This document shows positions 19,384 through 31,739 of a DNA stretch of 64,000 nucleotides, in pieces; positions within the stretch are counted from its first letter, which is position 1, and the number at the start of each line of letters is the position of its first letter. The notes under the pieces are model-generated. The model had not been told where the DNA came from, made no database searches, and worked only from the letters and a program-made list of their open reading frames with translations. Source of the DNA: Vanessa cardui (Eukaryota; Arthropoda; Insecta; Lepidoptera; Nymphalidae); assembly GCF_905220365.1 (NCBI RefSeq), contig NC_061141.1, positions 4,347,501 to 4,411,500 on the forward strand, in the 5' to 3' direction. A program made the translations under genes and the position numbers.

Positions 19384-22300
19384 CTGGAATAAGAAACGCA
19401 CATTAAGTAATTTTTTTTTTATTGTGGCTTTTATTTGTGCCAAGAAGGCACAGATTATTTTGCCAATGTCAAATGTCATATCAAAAATTATAGTGTTTTG
19501 ACACTGACAGTTTTACGAAAATATTTTGTAGAGTTTTTTGATTTGATAGCTTATGACGAACACATTTGTTTTTATGTTTTTCGTACGTACATAACCTTTT
19601 TATGTTTAAATTATAGAACGTAGCTATAAAAAAAATTTCAAGATACAAAGAATTAAAAAAAATCGCTCACATAAAAATTGCTTGGATTGTTAAGAATGCG
19701 AACACGATTTCACATTTGACACGCTGATTACTTCTATCTACGATTAAGAACCAAGTGTTTTAATAAAAAGTTTTCTTAGCTGTAGTTTATCTGTTTAACT
19801 TAATTAAGATAATCCATTAAACCGCTTAACTCGTAAGTCGTTGACAGGAAGTGTCAAAGAGATCAAATGTAGTTTTCATTCAAATTTCGAAATTCCAATT
19901 TCAAATCCAAAAAGATTTTATTACTTTTTAATTTTTTAAAGAGGTTTAATTATAATCATCTCAATTTTATTTTTGATTAAGTGAATAAGTTCGCTAAACC
20001 AAACTTCTATAGAAAACTTAGTTAAACCAAGTTTCCGTATTTATATTTATAGAATTTCCGTGCATAGGGAGGAAAGCAAACATTAAAGTGGAAAGTGTCT
20101 CGTAATTGACTTTGAAAGGTTGAAAGTGGAAGCGCCATAGATAACTAAAATTTAATTGAAGATTTAAACGTAAAAAAAATATTGTATCTAAAAAACTGAT
20201 TACGTTTATATTATTATACTTTTCTCTACATTATTAACTAATTATATATTCATAATTGTAAATACAAATGTCTCATATTAATGATATAATGATAGTATTA
20301 AGATTTCATTTCATACTACTTAACAAATTAGGTACCTTAATAAATTAGCTACCTCCAAAAAATAGCTAAAATTCGACCTACGTCCGATAACTATCAAAAG
20401 CCAAAAACCGTTTAATTAAAAAAATCCTTAAATATTTAAATCATCAAAGTAATAATAATAATAACTAGCTAACATAATTACTTAAGTTAACTAACATAAC
20501 TAGTGATCCAAACACAAACATTAGCGCTATAAATAAAATCAATATAATGTACTAAAATTATTTATAACTATGTAAATTTAATTCTTACTGTAGTTAGTGT
20601 GCACATAGGCCAACACTGCTTCTCCACTTAACTACGAAGACTATATACGGGCACCAATGAAACTTAAGTGAAGCTTTTAATACACAAAGCTTACAATATT
20701 GATTGGCCTTTAGCTTTTAATAGGGCTTTCCTAGAAGCTAATGGTTATTAACAAGATGCATCCTTGGCACTTTTGTGGTAATTTTTAATATTTAGTTATT
20801 TATCTTTAATTTTAACTTAGCTAAATTCAGTAAGCGTTTTTTTTTGAGCTCAATAGATGAAATCGTTCTAAATTGTAAATAAATTTGCGTAACTTGATTA
20901 TTTTATACTATACTTCCAAATATATATTTTAACATTGGATATATTGAACTATTCTGAACAAAATTTTTTTTAATCTATGGATTTGCTGATCATAGTTGCA
21001 TGATCAGCAAATCCATAGATTAAAAAAAATATATCATAATGATGTTTAAAAGTTATTTATATTCTTAATTTATCTTCTATAAAGGATTTTTGCTGATATC
21101 CTAGTAATTTATAGTTGTAATACTGTGTAATACCCAAGAATAGCGTTCTGAAAGACCAAAGAAATAGTTTCAAAGTCATGTTTTACCGTCCTCCTCCCTC
21201 TTATATGCTCTTCCTAGTCGTGGACCGAACCACATCGCCGTGCTGTCTGTTTCCGCTTGGGGTTCCGATAAAATCTGGCGCTTGACAAACGGGTTTCGTC
21301 GAGCAAGCAGCATGTTTTCAAGTGGGGATAACTGGACCTCCGAACGGAGAGGATCCATTCTGCCGACTCGTGGGAAAGCGTATAACTGACGTTTTATTTG
21401 ATCAGCATCTGTTTGTGGAATAACAATAATTTAGAATGGTGACCTATATTATATTGTTTACGAATGATTCGTTAAATAGTGCATCTTCTTCTTTCTAAGG
21501 TCAGATGAATTTTAACAAAAAAAGAGAATGAGAGTAAAACTGAAATAATTGTCCTTTCGCTACAAGGGGTGCCTTCAGACATATCCTTGAATAGATCAAA
21601 GATATTTCCGAAGGCAGAAGTTGAAATTAATTTAGAAGATATTAATAATATTACTATCATACTACTACATCACGATCCTAACTTACAATACATGTTAAAT
21701 TTATAACAGGTAAGAAAGTACTTTTGAAGCTGATTCAATAATCTAAAATACAGTTAGTTAGACCTTGATTTTGAAAATACTTACCTAACAAATCGTTGAC
21801 CGGAACTTGCCAGGTGCGATGCGACGCTCGACCCACCCTTGGGAAGGGATATAGGTTCAAGACGCCATCACGACGCAGCTTCGCGCTGCTATCTGCAAGA
21901 TAAAAAGAAATTAAGCCTTGCCTATTTAACGACAAAAACAAAGCGCGGGTAACTTACACGTGATGGTTTCAAATTTTGCGTAAGAAACGTTCCCCTTCAA
22001 CGTTACTTTAATTCGTTGCGTTATTCACATTTGATAAATTCTCAAATCAAATCAAATCTATGCAGCTCAAGTAAACATCACAATGACGCCTTTTTGGGAA
22101 ACGTTCACAAATGACGGAAATAAATTTCAAAAACGATCTTTAATTTTAATTGACTCTTTGAAGTACTTTCTTTAGTAATATTCCTGGTCTATCTCTATTA
22201 CGTGTGTATGAAAGTCGCCTTCGATGAAGAATCGGACCCTAAAATCTTAATTTAGTAATTGACAGCTTTATACTATTTTTAATTAACTACCGTAAATAGA

Positions 22301-25300
22301 AAATTTAAAAATGGAACTAGTTAATCAACATAATCAAATTCTAAGCAATTTTGTGTACTTATTTATAGTATATTTACGTAATATATTAGTCGAGCCAAAG
22401 TCACTCAATGAATTTTCAAATCCTGGCAAGCGACGTGGGAAAATTTCAAATTCTGGTAATTTTAATCCAACCAACCTACACTGACAATTAGAATCACAAA
22501 ATTAAAAATTAATTTTTGGTATCTTTAGACTAAATTTATTATTATCAGAATATAAGTAGATCTATTTTTATATTTATATATTTTAATATAAAGTTTGGCA
22601 GACGTACAAATGGGCCACCAGATGGTAAGCGGTCACCATCGCCCTTAGACAATGGTGCTAAGAAATATACCCTTACATCGACAATCAACAAACATTGGGA
22701 ACTAAGATGTTCTATTCCTTGTGGGTGTATGTACACTGACTTACTCAACTTTCACACTGGAACCCAGATATACTAAGTACGTGCTTGAAAACCTGATGAG
22801 TGGGTGGTACCACCAACTACTACGTACTAAGTATTCTAGCAAATCAATTTTAGCTTATCGATACACTATCTATATATCTATGTATATTTACAAATACACC
22901 AAAACAATCCCCACATATCAAAGTGACTCCGTTGTTTTTATTTCCATACTACGAAACTTTTATTTTCAATCATTTGTTAAGAAAAGTTATATGAGATCTT
23001 TGCCTCATATCATGTATACTAAAAAAGAAAAATTCGAAACTGGTAAAAAACTATAAATAAATATTAATGTTCTATGCATCATTGTGTTTTGTCAAAATAT
23101 ATATATTTTCATATATGATTCTTTTATGTGTAGAAAATTATGATTATTATTATTAACTGTTAATTGGAAATGGCTAAAACGAACTTTTACTTACTTTATT
23201 TTTTTTACTTATATTGTAACAATTCCAATTATTAGATAAAATTACTTTAAATAAAATCATAAAAAAAATATCTATTTTGACTTGTAATAATATTCAATAA
23301 ATCGGACTTATTATGTTTAAATTTATTTTAAGACAATAGACGATCAAACGAACCATCTAAGTAATTGGTTTACCGTCCTTTCACGCACTGTGAGAATAAA
23401 ATATAATGACTTTTTAGTATGTGCCACCTCCTTGGTATTATAACCCTTATGATTTTGATCACATTGCCTCATTAACAATTCAAACCTCATCGCCGTTCCA
23501 AATATAGGCATTGTTGCCAGATCCGGTATGATTCATGAAATAGGCGAGTTGGTACACCCCCTCCAAAAAGTTTGTACAGTCAGACAGATATTTTAATGAA
23601 GATACAGTACTCCCTAAATGTAGCTTTACATTATATCCATATATATAACAATAATAACATTGCCTCAACTGGTGACAGGAGGGCTGGTTCGTTTTTTGCC
23701 CAGAGGATCGGAATTGCGATTCAACGGGGAAATGCTGCAAGCATTCTTGCCGCCATTCCACGCGGTCAAGATTTATACAGTAACTAGTTTTAGTTCATAT
23801 TTGTTTATATTTAAGCATTTAATGTTATTAATTATTATAATAATATATAAAGTTATAACGACAGTACAAATAATTATGTACATAGTTAAATAATTATCCG
23901 TTACCTTTTTTTTAGATTTATTCTTTTCTATGATTTTAACAAAGACGTTACATATGTTGATTCATTTATAAGATAGCTGATTCATGAATTATTAAAAACA
24001 TTACATATGCATGTGCCATTTTAATTAATTATTACACCAAATTTAATTTACATCGGCCATAAATCAAATAACAAACATTAGTATTTTTTTATAATTTTAT
24101 TTTTTATCTGTGAAAAATTAGTATCAATGAGAGCTGTGTAATGTTGCCGCTTTTAAAAAATAAGCAGATTAAAAAAGCAAGCAGATAATCACTATCACTA
24201 CATAGTATAAAACAAAGTCGCTTTTTCTGTCCCTATGTATGCTTAAATCTCTAAAACTAAGCAACGGATTTTGATGCGTTTTTTATTAATAGATAGAGTG
24301 ATTCGAGAAGGAGGGTTCATATATAAAACATGGGCAGTTTAGTAAAGGAACTCTGATAATTTTAGAAGTTTCCACTGTGATGTCATAACATTCCTCCCGT
24401 GCAAAGGGGCGGTTGGCTAGTAACATTAAAAACAATATATTTATGAAACTTAGTATGACAAAAGATCAATTTAAATTTATAATAGCGGTCTTAACTTGTA
24501 CAATATAATAATGGTAGAACGTAATAGTTTGATAACTATATAAATTTGATTTCATATTCCCATGCGTCGGTCCATTGAACATTTCATTTATGAAAGTTCC
24601 AACAATTCTAATAAACTAAGTTTTAGTGTGAACGTAATCAATAATTAAGTTTGGGAAACTTTATTCATTTCGTGATTCGTCTTAAGGTTTCTTTGAAGTT
24701 ACATTTCACAGCTCAACTTAAGTTAATTGATGATATAGGAGTTAAAATTATACGTTTTAATGTTACGTGCACGTGAGGCCTTTGACCTTTTTCTGTTAAA
24801 TATGTGTGTGTGATTGTATGGGCACGTCTTATGCGCGTGATATAGCAAACTGCATGATGTGATCCTTAAGTTATCATGTTTTTATCTAGAAATAAATGTG
24901 ATGAACCAGACGTGGCAAAAACCCTGTTGCTGAGCATTAGGTAATGCCTCACCGATTATGATCAGGTTTTGCATCATCAGTAAGGCATTCGACGCATCAT
25001 ATTACGGTATTCTTGTCAACAGTTATTGATAGGACGAAAACTTTTTCAATGTCATTAGCGTTGATAGTTAATGATAATAATTTGTGTTACAAGCAGATAT
25101 CACAGTGTAAGGAGCAAGTCAAATACCGATAATATTAAATCGCCTCATTGTCTCCACTGGACACAGGAAGGCTGGTTCATTTTTAGATGATCGGAATTGC
25201 GATTCACGGGGAAACGCTGCTAGCATTCTTGCCACCATTTCACGCGCTCAAGATTTATACAGTAACTATTTTTAATCCGTATTTGTATATATTTAAGCAC

Positions 25301-27480
25301 AAGACGTTTTTAATAGAAATGCTTATTATAGGTAAATTTTAATAATATCAATTTAAAAAAAAAGTGCTGGAAATTTATTTTATTATATAATTTTGAATAT
25401 TATGTTTTAAGAAAAGTTAATCCGTAGAATGTTTTGTTGAACCATAAAATCAAATTAACAGCCCATACTACGCACTTCCATTCATATCTCTGTATGAATA
25501 AAATCCGCAATATGCATAGAATATATCATTAAAAATCTACTAACGATTTTCCCTTGTAACAAATTGAGCATGGATACATTGTTGCGAATAAACCTACATG
25601 CCAATACTGACATATATTTTAATGGGAGCTAATTGTATCTAAAATAAAATTCTTATACCTGTCAAAGAATTCATTGTCAGTATTTGATAAATATAAATTG
25701 GAACATCGACATGAGTAAGCCCACGTTGATACCTACACAAATAAAAGTGAGATTTGAATCTCGTTGCTTCATTTTTTTCATCCATTATCACGCCCATATT
25801 AAAGCTAACTCATTGACATTGTTATGACTGGAAACCTAGAGACTATAGGATACTATAGTAAGGGTTCAGTGGAAGGGTGATTCTTAATTGGAGACTCCCA
25901 GAAGTATCCGTAGCTACAAAGTAACCTTGTGTACTTTTCCGCTATCAGATATGTTGAAGGGTAAGAGATCAAAAACTTCTTTTTTCAAATAGGCTCACAA
26001 AGCACCTTTAAATCACCATGTTACAATGAAATAAAGCAACCACCGATTCGGTCAGTACGAATGTACTGACCGAATCTACCGAGAAGAACCGGCAAGAAAT
26101 TCAGTAGTTACTCTTTTAAACCACATATGAGAATCGAAGATCGGCGCATGCTTTCATAGTGCAGTAAAACTCGATGATAACATAACTATTATTGTTAAAG
26201 AAAAGTATCATAAGGAAACCTGCAAGCCTCCGGGATGAAGCTCTACCAAATGTTTATTTAACCATACTGAAATGGTACATACATACATCTTGCTCAAACT
26301 TGTAGAAATGAACCGTCCAGTGTGGAAACAATAATAACTAGGTATATCAGTTTTTTTTAATATATTTATAATTAACCATTCATTCACAACAAAATACGTA
26401 TTTATGTTTTAAGAAAATTTTAATATTATCATAATATTGGCACCGCTGTAGCAAACAACTTCTTGTTTCGGCTCATTTGTTTCTCTTAAATTTAAATAAT
26501 CCGACGCCTTAATTTTAAACGCAAATAGCATTAATTCAAATCTCTGATAAGAGTCTTACCTTCACACGTAAGTATTATCTTATGGTAAGATTTTAAATGT
26601 TATTAATTTGACGAAATAATTTGAATGAGTATATCACATACTAGTATAGAATTAGTAGTCGAATGACTATATAATAATGTATGAATTAATGTTATTTTAA
26701 CTAACCAGGTTTTATAGGTATCGTTTTTTTTATTTGACAGACATTATTGTCTTGGTCACCAACATCAATAGTCATTGGTTCAATACTATTAAATCCTTAT
26801 TCCTGGAATCTGATTGCTTTGTTTACTTTATATCAGACCAATGACCAAAGTGTTCAAGAGTAAACTTAACTTCAAGCATTTAAAAAACCCAAACTGACGT
26901 CGACGACTGTGATTGGTCCTTCTACGCTATTCTAACAATATAAAAATTGCAACGATTATTACGATACGAACCATCTTCGAAGTAAAGCGCATACTATTTA
27001 ATTCGCCTTTTTTATTGTTAAATCCGAACGTTAACACAAAGTATGGTTATAAATTTTTGTATTTGTTATTTTTTTAATTTGGCAACTATTTTTAACATAC
27101 TACAACACAATTTCATTGTCGTTTTCGATTCAATAACAGAGACATATACGTAGACGTACTTCTGTAGCTTCACTTAATTGTTAAATGACAATTCAAAAGT
27201 GCTTGTAAAAGCCTACTTGAATAAAGTATACTTTGATTTTGATTTTTTGATTTTTGAATCCCAACTTCCGTAATGATGTCTCAAAGTTATTTCTGCTGTT
27301 AGTAAATAAAACTAATCAACTTTTTTATAGAACTTGCGTTTTGGATACACCAAAATATTAAATTAAGGGGAACCACAGCTGAAAGTCTAGATATAAAAAT
27401 ATAAAGTACTTACGATATGAGCTGGCAACCACTGACGCTAGCAGTATCACCGAGAGACACAATCTGGCCACGGACTGCAT
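19298..27480 (-). CDS. capa: CAPA neuropeptide precursor
   Basis: Joining 27480-27414, 21892-21785, 21408-21187 and 19383-19298 (minus strand; all introns GT-AG and phase 1) gives 160 residues. Residues 1-20 are a signal peptide (LCLSVILLASVVAS). Three amidated peptides follow. Periviscerokinin 1 is DGVLNLYPFPRV (31-42), after RR and before GR. Periviscerokinin 2 is QLYAFPRV (66-73), after KR and before GR, identical to Manduca CAP2b. A pyrokinin ends in WFGPRL (to 123), after KR at 101-102 and before GR. A spacer with RR at 95-96 and an acidic C-terminus fill the rest. CAPA peptides act from neurosecretory cells on Malpighian tubules, heart and gut; the pyrokinin has the FXPRL-amide end of the PBAN family. 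The gene spans 12.4 kb with the promoter at 31740. Confidence 0.96.
20963..21030. repeat. perfect 31-bp inverted repeat (hairpin) in capa intron 3
   Basis: The arms at 20963-20993 and 21000-21030 are exact reverse complements, separated by the 6-nt AGTTGC. As RNA from the capa strand it would make a perfect 31-bp stem. No terminal repeats or target duplication suggest a classic MITE. Confidence 0.9.
21187..21408 (-). CDS. capa: capa coding exon 3 (QLYAFPRV and WFGPRL peptides)
   Basis: Acceptor CCACAAACAG|AT. It encodes ADQIKRQLYAFPRVGR, a spacer, KRQILSEPQ and STAMWFGPRLGRAYKREED. The donor GACG|GTAAAA is weak. Reading on without splicing gives GKT and a TGA at 21178-21176, so an intron-retained transcript would still encode all peptides. 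Confidence 0.95.
21785..21892 (-). CDS. capa: capa coding exon 2 (DGVLNLYPFPRV peptide)
   Basis: Acceptor TTATCTTGCAG|AT and donor TTAG|GTAAGT, 108 nt, phase 1 at both ends. Contains KLRRDGVLNLYPFPRVGR. Confidence 0.95.
22033..22115 (+). repeat. LINE-type fragment (CAAATCAAATC / AAGTAAACATCACAATGA)
   Basis: Matches the block at 48815-48898 over TCAAATCAAATC and CAAGTAAAC(A/T)TCACAATGA. Confidence 0.55.
22585..22840 (-). repeat. family B repeat, diverged copy
   Basis: On the plus strand: TTGGCAGACGTACAAATGGG, CACCAGATGGTAAGCGGTCA, GGGAACTAAGATG and TGATGAGTGGGTGGTACCAC in reverse family order. Confidence 0.75.
23655..23815 (+). pseudogene. LINE ORF2 C-terminal fragment and 3' end, family H copy 1
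   Basis: A short frame reads FFAQRIGIAIQRGNAASIL, which resembles the C-terminal end of a LINE polymerase protein, and is followed by AAGATTTATACAGTAACTAG. A second copy at 25140-25305 is collinear. LINE clade unresolved. Confidence 0.55.
24194..24422 (-). repeat. interspersed repeat, family D copy 3
   Basis: CACTACATAGTATAAAACAA start in reverse orientation, GCAACGGATTTTGATGCG, AGAGTGATTCGAGAAGGAGG, and end GCAAAGGGGCGGTTGGCTAG. Confidence 0.75.
25140..25305 (+). pseudogene. LINE 3'-end fragment, family H copy 2
   Basis: Collinear with 23655-23815: GGCTGGTTC, GATCGGAATTGCGATTCA, GGGGAAACGCTGC, ATTCTTGCCACCATT, CAAGATTTATACAGTAACTA. The frame is broken. Confidence 0.6.
26045..26125. repeat. 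LINE-type scrap carrying a perfect 14-bp fold-back
   Basis: GATTCGGTCAGTAC (26045-26058) is followed by GAAT and its exact reverse complement (26063-26076). The sequence after it, ACCGAGAAGAACCGGCAAGA plus AGTAGTTACTCTTTT, is a frequent lepidopteran repeat block. Confidence 0.75.
27185..27265 (+). repeat. LINE/SINE tail ending in TTTGATTTTGA
   Basis: ATTCAAAAGTGCTTGTAAAA, CCTACTTGAATAAAGTATA and a TTTGAT-type simple tail, a common lepidopteran retroposon 3' end. Confidence 0.6.
27414..27480 (-). CDS. capa: capa coding exon 1 (signal peptide)
   Basis: Acceptor GTCTACAG|GTAAA precedes ATG at 27480 by 5 nt; donor TATC|GTAAGT at 27413. Encodes MQSVARLCLSVILLASVVAS plus SY. The exon itself starts at 27485. 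Confidence 0.93.
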
Positions 27481-28231
27481 TTTACCTGTAGACGAAAAGT
27501 AATTTAACGTATACATTGATTCGAGGGGCAGTTTTTGCCTAAAATAGGGACAATATAGTAAAGACAAGAGAAAATATGTATTAGCATTGCAACTGTGCAA
27601 AGCCGGGGCTGGTCGCTAGTCTATGTATATACATGGATCAATAAGATTCAATTTACAGAACTGTATAACTTAAGCTTCTATGGTACTGCGTAAAGATTGA
27701 GATAGACACGCACTACGTAATATAAGCCCTTTTAGACTGTCATAGTGATAATCTTCTTAAACAAAGTCGATAGAATCGGGAGACAAGTTCATAGACAAAT
27801 AAGCTGCGACGTAGGAATAAGTTGCGACGATAGTCCAATACATGAGATGATTAAATATTTTTTGAATATTTTTTGTGAGGGATCAAAAGCAGCTCCAATT
27901 GGTTCGTGTAATATTACACACGGTGCTGCTCGCCGGTTCTGTTACTTGAACTTGGCTGACAAACTACCGCGTGTCTAGATCTAAATAATGAAATATGTAT
28001 TAAAAAATATCTTTGTGAATCTTTTTGAGCCATGAAAATGGCACATATATTAATGTTTTTCTCTCAAGAATGTTTTTGTCTAACATAATTATTAATTATA
28101 TAACCTCATGATTATTATATGTGCAGGACTACAGGCGTTATATGCAATTCGAAGTACGAAATGAGAAGTGTAATACTACCGCATTCCATACTTCACACAG
28201 CTACTGATATTTTTTACAAAAAGACTTAATA

Positions 28232-28591
28232 ACTTAACCCAGTGGCGGATTTATCAATAGGCTAAGTAAGGCGGCAGTTACATACCTTACAGTAATAAAA
28301 ATCTTTTAATTATATGTATACACATTACGTCCGTAATCCGTATATTCATCACTACATAATGGGTTCCAAAAATAATCTACTAACTGACAGAAATATCACC
28401 TAGTTCATAATCATACTAATAACGGCAAAAAGCTGATGTTATGAGGACGATAGAAAACAAATCATAAATTTTCATTTTCAGAATAAATTGTGATTGTCTA
28501 AACAAGCGATCGAATTTTAAATGTCAGTAGGGACGAAAAAAGTCGGATTGCCTACTAGCGGCAAATTTGTAAATCCGCCACTGTATTAACC
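28232..28591 (+). mobile_element. hAT-like non-autonomous element, family G copy 1
   Basis: Element 28240-28583 begins CAGTGGCGGATTTA and ends TAAATCCGCCACTG, a perfect 14-bp terminal inverted repeat. Flanking octamers ACTTAACC and TATTAACC match at six of eight positions, as expected for an old 8-bp hAT duplication. Confidence 0.85.
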
Positions 28592-29262
28592 TAAATAGAC
28601 TAGACCTAATAACCTAATAAATTTTACCGTACTGACCAACAATTTAAAGAAAAAGAACAACAGTTCTATTAACAAATTGCTATTTTGTCGGAATCGAATC
28701 ACCGTTAACTATTAATCAAACAATTCAGTTGCAGTTAATTCGAAGTTATATCGTAAGCATTACACACCAGTAGATTATTTTGGTCCCCAATTGCTTAAAT
28801 ATGAAACGATAATCCTAAATAAACGGTCGAGAGAAACACCAAAAAATTATAAACCCTCTTTTGTTTTCATATGATCTAATGAAACCTTATTTTGGATACT
28901 TTATCAGCATAACTTAAACTCGCATACAATGTATGGAAAGCGATTCAATTATAAGATAAGAAGCGTTATTTGAATTTGGAACAATCCGTGAAACATTAGA
29001 CACGATTATGTCCTTGTCTGAAGTTAACCTACAATAATTTAAGGAACGTAGTTAGTGAATGAGATTAACTTAAATTAACTAATGAAAAAATAGTTTTGTT
29101 TATAAATAAAATATGCGATATATATCCTTAATTTTAGTTTGGAAAATTACTTTAATTACTGATTTGTGGTACAGGACTAATGACAAAATATATCAAAAAA
29201 AAAAGTAACATCATTTATCATAAGCAAGCTTTCTTCCTATCTTCCCTGTTAATGCAACCACT

Positions 29263-29600
29263 CAGTGGCAGATTTACCAATAGGCTAAGTAGACTGGAGC
29301 TTAGGCAGATTTAGAGGGGCGACAAATTTAGCCCAAATTTGTTATTATCTTACAGAAATTAAAAAATAACTTATATCTTACAGAAATTAAAAAATAACGT
29401 TTGTAATCCGTATACTCGTCACTACATAGCGGGTTGGAAAAATAATCTAGTAAGTGACAGAAATATCACCTAGTTTATAATCATACTAATAACGGGGAAA
29501 ACCGATGTAATGATAACGGTAGAACAAAAATCCATAAATGTTGCAAAAAAGTAGGAGCGGCAAAATTTGAATAGTCTACAAAAAAAACCTGTCGTCATCG
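29263..29600 (+). mobile_element. hAT-like non-autonomous element, family G copy 2 (3' decayed)
   Basis: Starts CAGTGGCAGATTTACCAATAG and shares TCACTACATAGCGGGTT, CAGAAATATCACCTAG and CATACTAATAACGG with copy 1. Its right terminus is lost. A 23-bp segment, ATCTTACAGAAATTAAAAAA plus TAAC, is directly repeated at 29347 and 29376. Confidence 0.75.
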
Positions 29601-29980
29601 TGAAACAAGACCGCAGTTTACTTTATAATATTAAAAACAAGTTATAGTGTTGATTTACTTTTATGTTTTTAAGAAGAAGATGTTATTTTTTATTTTTTTT
29701 TTAATTTTATTGTGAACCATTATTTTTGTATTAAAAAAAATGTGCGCGTCTCACCGTCAAGCCTAATAGCTTGGTGAGAACAAACAAAATTGTTAACAAT
29801 GTTGTAAAAATAAAAATTTAAAATAAAATAAAAAAATAAAAAAAGAAACATTTTTGTTGTACGTGTGTCAGAATTTCATTCAACTGCATTTGTTTTTATA
29901 CCAAACATGAAAAGGAATTAACACTTCAATTTGAACCTGCAAACTGCTTAATATTCGTTCCAACAACTGGATTACGTCAT

Positions 29981-30286
29981 CTCAATAAGATCATAGTAAA
30001 GTAAAGTAACAGCTTGTACATTTCCGCTGCTGAGATAAGGCCTCTTCTTCCATTAAGGAGAGGGTATGGAACATATTCCACCAAGCACTTCCAATGCCAA
30101 TTTCAATGAAATTAGACACATGAAGGTTTCCCCACGATGTTTTCCTTCGCCGCGCACGAGTTGAATTATAAACACAAATTAAGCACTTATATATAGTGGT
30201 GCTTGCCTGGGTTTGAACCCGCAATTATCGGTTAGGATGCACGCGTTCTAACCACTGGGCCATCTCAGCTCTCAATAAGATCATAG
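29981..30286 (-). mobile_element. SINE family A copy with perfect 16-bp target-site duplication
   Basis: The SINE (29997-30270, minus) lies between exact CTCAATAAGATCATAG repeats at 29981-29996 and 30271-30286. The tail reads ACTTTACTTTA on the minus strand. Head and B box are intact (GGGTTTGAACCC on plus). It sits in capa intron 1, same strand as the gene. Confidence 0.93.
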
Positions 30287-30988
30287 GGAAATTTAATTGA
30301 ATACCGCTGTTAGTTTATAAATTACTTGACAATCTCGTTCTGGAAAACAATCCGGATGAGAAATAAAATCACTCGCTAAATTAACTTAGCCAGGAAGATT
30401 TCTTTGATTCGGAACGGAACGTAATAAGTGTGTTGTTTAAACGCCATAGATTATAAAATATCAGATGTTATTTGTTTTAAAAAAAGTAACGTTTTATACA
30501 TAGTTCTCGTTAAGTTCTTCTAAAATTTTAAACAACTTTCTGATAAACTGTGTCCAACATTTTGCATACAAGTTGAATTTCTCAACTTAATAATAGTTAA
30601 TTAATCGTTTTTACACAGATAATAAATAAAGGCTTGTTGTTAAAAACATTCTCTATAATTTCCCTCGTAAAAGTTTGTTACATTTCATAGATAATTACTA
30701 TTTCAGGTATAAATAAATTGTTTGGTTTGCACTTATAATAATAGTAGGTTGTAACCGCATAACTTCCATTATCAACATTTTTTTTTGTATTTTTTAAAAT
30801 AAGGTTCGACGTAAAATCTTGATAAAAAATTTGGTTTAAATAAGGATTTAAAATAAAGGCTGCTCAATATTTTTAGTTGTATTAAATATATAACTAACTC
30901 ATAAAATATTACAAATATTTAAAGATTTATACTTTGATTTTCCCTTAATGTAACTAAATATGTCACCTTTCATTTTAATTTTATTTTA

Positions 30989-31145
30989 TGGTAAGATGGT
31001 GGGCACCATCGCCCATAGACTGCCTCTGTAAGTTTTAATTATTTCTTAAGTAACCAAGCAAACAACTGGGGTGTTATGTCCCTTGTGCCTGTAGCTATAC
31101 TGGCTCAATCACCCTCCAAACCAAAACACAACAATACTATTTCTG
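30989..31145 (-). repeat. family B repeat, partial
   Basis: GGTGGGCACCATCGCCCATA, GTTATGTCCCTTGTGCCTGT, ACTGGCTCAATCACCCTCCA and AACACAACAATACT in reverse family order. Confidence 0.8.
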
Positions 31146-31687
31146 AAGAAAACGCACAAAGCCTAACCGTCTAGTTTAGTGTTACAACTATTCGAAAACC
31201 GTTTATAATTTGAGTATGAAAAAATTCCTTTTTTAAATTTAAATTTAGAACGAGGGTGCTATAGTTTTATGTTGATATAAAAAAATCGCCCCTAACATTT
31301 TACTTGAAACGTTTCATGTAATAAATATGAAATATTTTTAATAAAAAATAATTCGTATGATAAATTATTAAAACATTGACGTATTTTCAAACGATTACAA
31401 AACGAAGGGCGTTATTAATTTTTCAAAAATGAAATTAAGTAAAGCAAATTACCTTTTTTTTAAATATTATACTTATTTTCGAATATTATATTTTTATGTA
31501 AAAACTAATGTTAGGCAAAAATGGAATACTATGGTAACACGATTGCTATTATAATATCAGACCGATATAGTTTCGTAGATATTTCCTCACATTAAAAAAA
31601 AAACTTGAAATTGTTTTTTTTTTATTTTGAACCAGAATATATCGATGAAGGTTGTATATAAAAAAGTGACGTGTAAGTTGTACTCAC

Positions 31688-31718
31688 CTCAGCGTCCACC
31701 ACCTGTTGCCTGAATGCT
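31688..31718 (-). other. capa: capa non-coding exon 1
   Basis: From an initiator-like TCAGC (A at 31718) to the donor GCTGAG|GTGAGT at 31687. It contains no ATG. The exon is inferred from TATA-initiator spacing and donor strength; the link to the exon at 27485 is inferred. Confidence 0.6.
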
Positions 31719-31739
31719 GAAAAGCGCTTTGAAACCCAG

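Larger units (their letters stand above)
21893..27413 (-). other. capa intron between signal-peptide exon and exon 2
   Basis: 5.5 kb of AT-rich intron loaded with old repeats (family B, H, D and LINE scraps, listed separately). No further coding exon was seen. Confidence 0.7.
27486..31687 (-). other. capa intron 1 (within the 5'UTR)
   Basis: 4.2 kb intron between the non-coding first exon and the signal-peptide exon. It contains two hAT-like G elements, one SINE A and a family B fragment. Other stretches are AT-rich without recognised content. Confidence 0.65.

Noticed and set aside
27745..27978. 77-codon plus-strand ORF in capa intron 1
   Set aside because: No start context, no splice sites and no recognisable motif; chance length in this composition.
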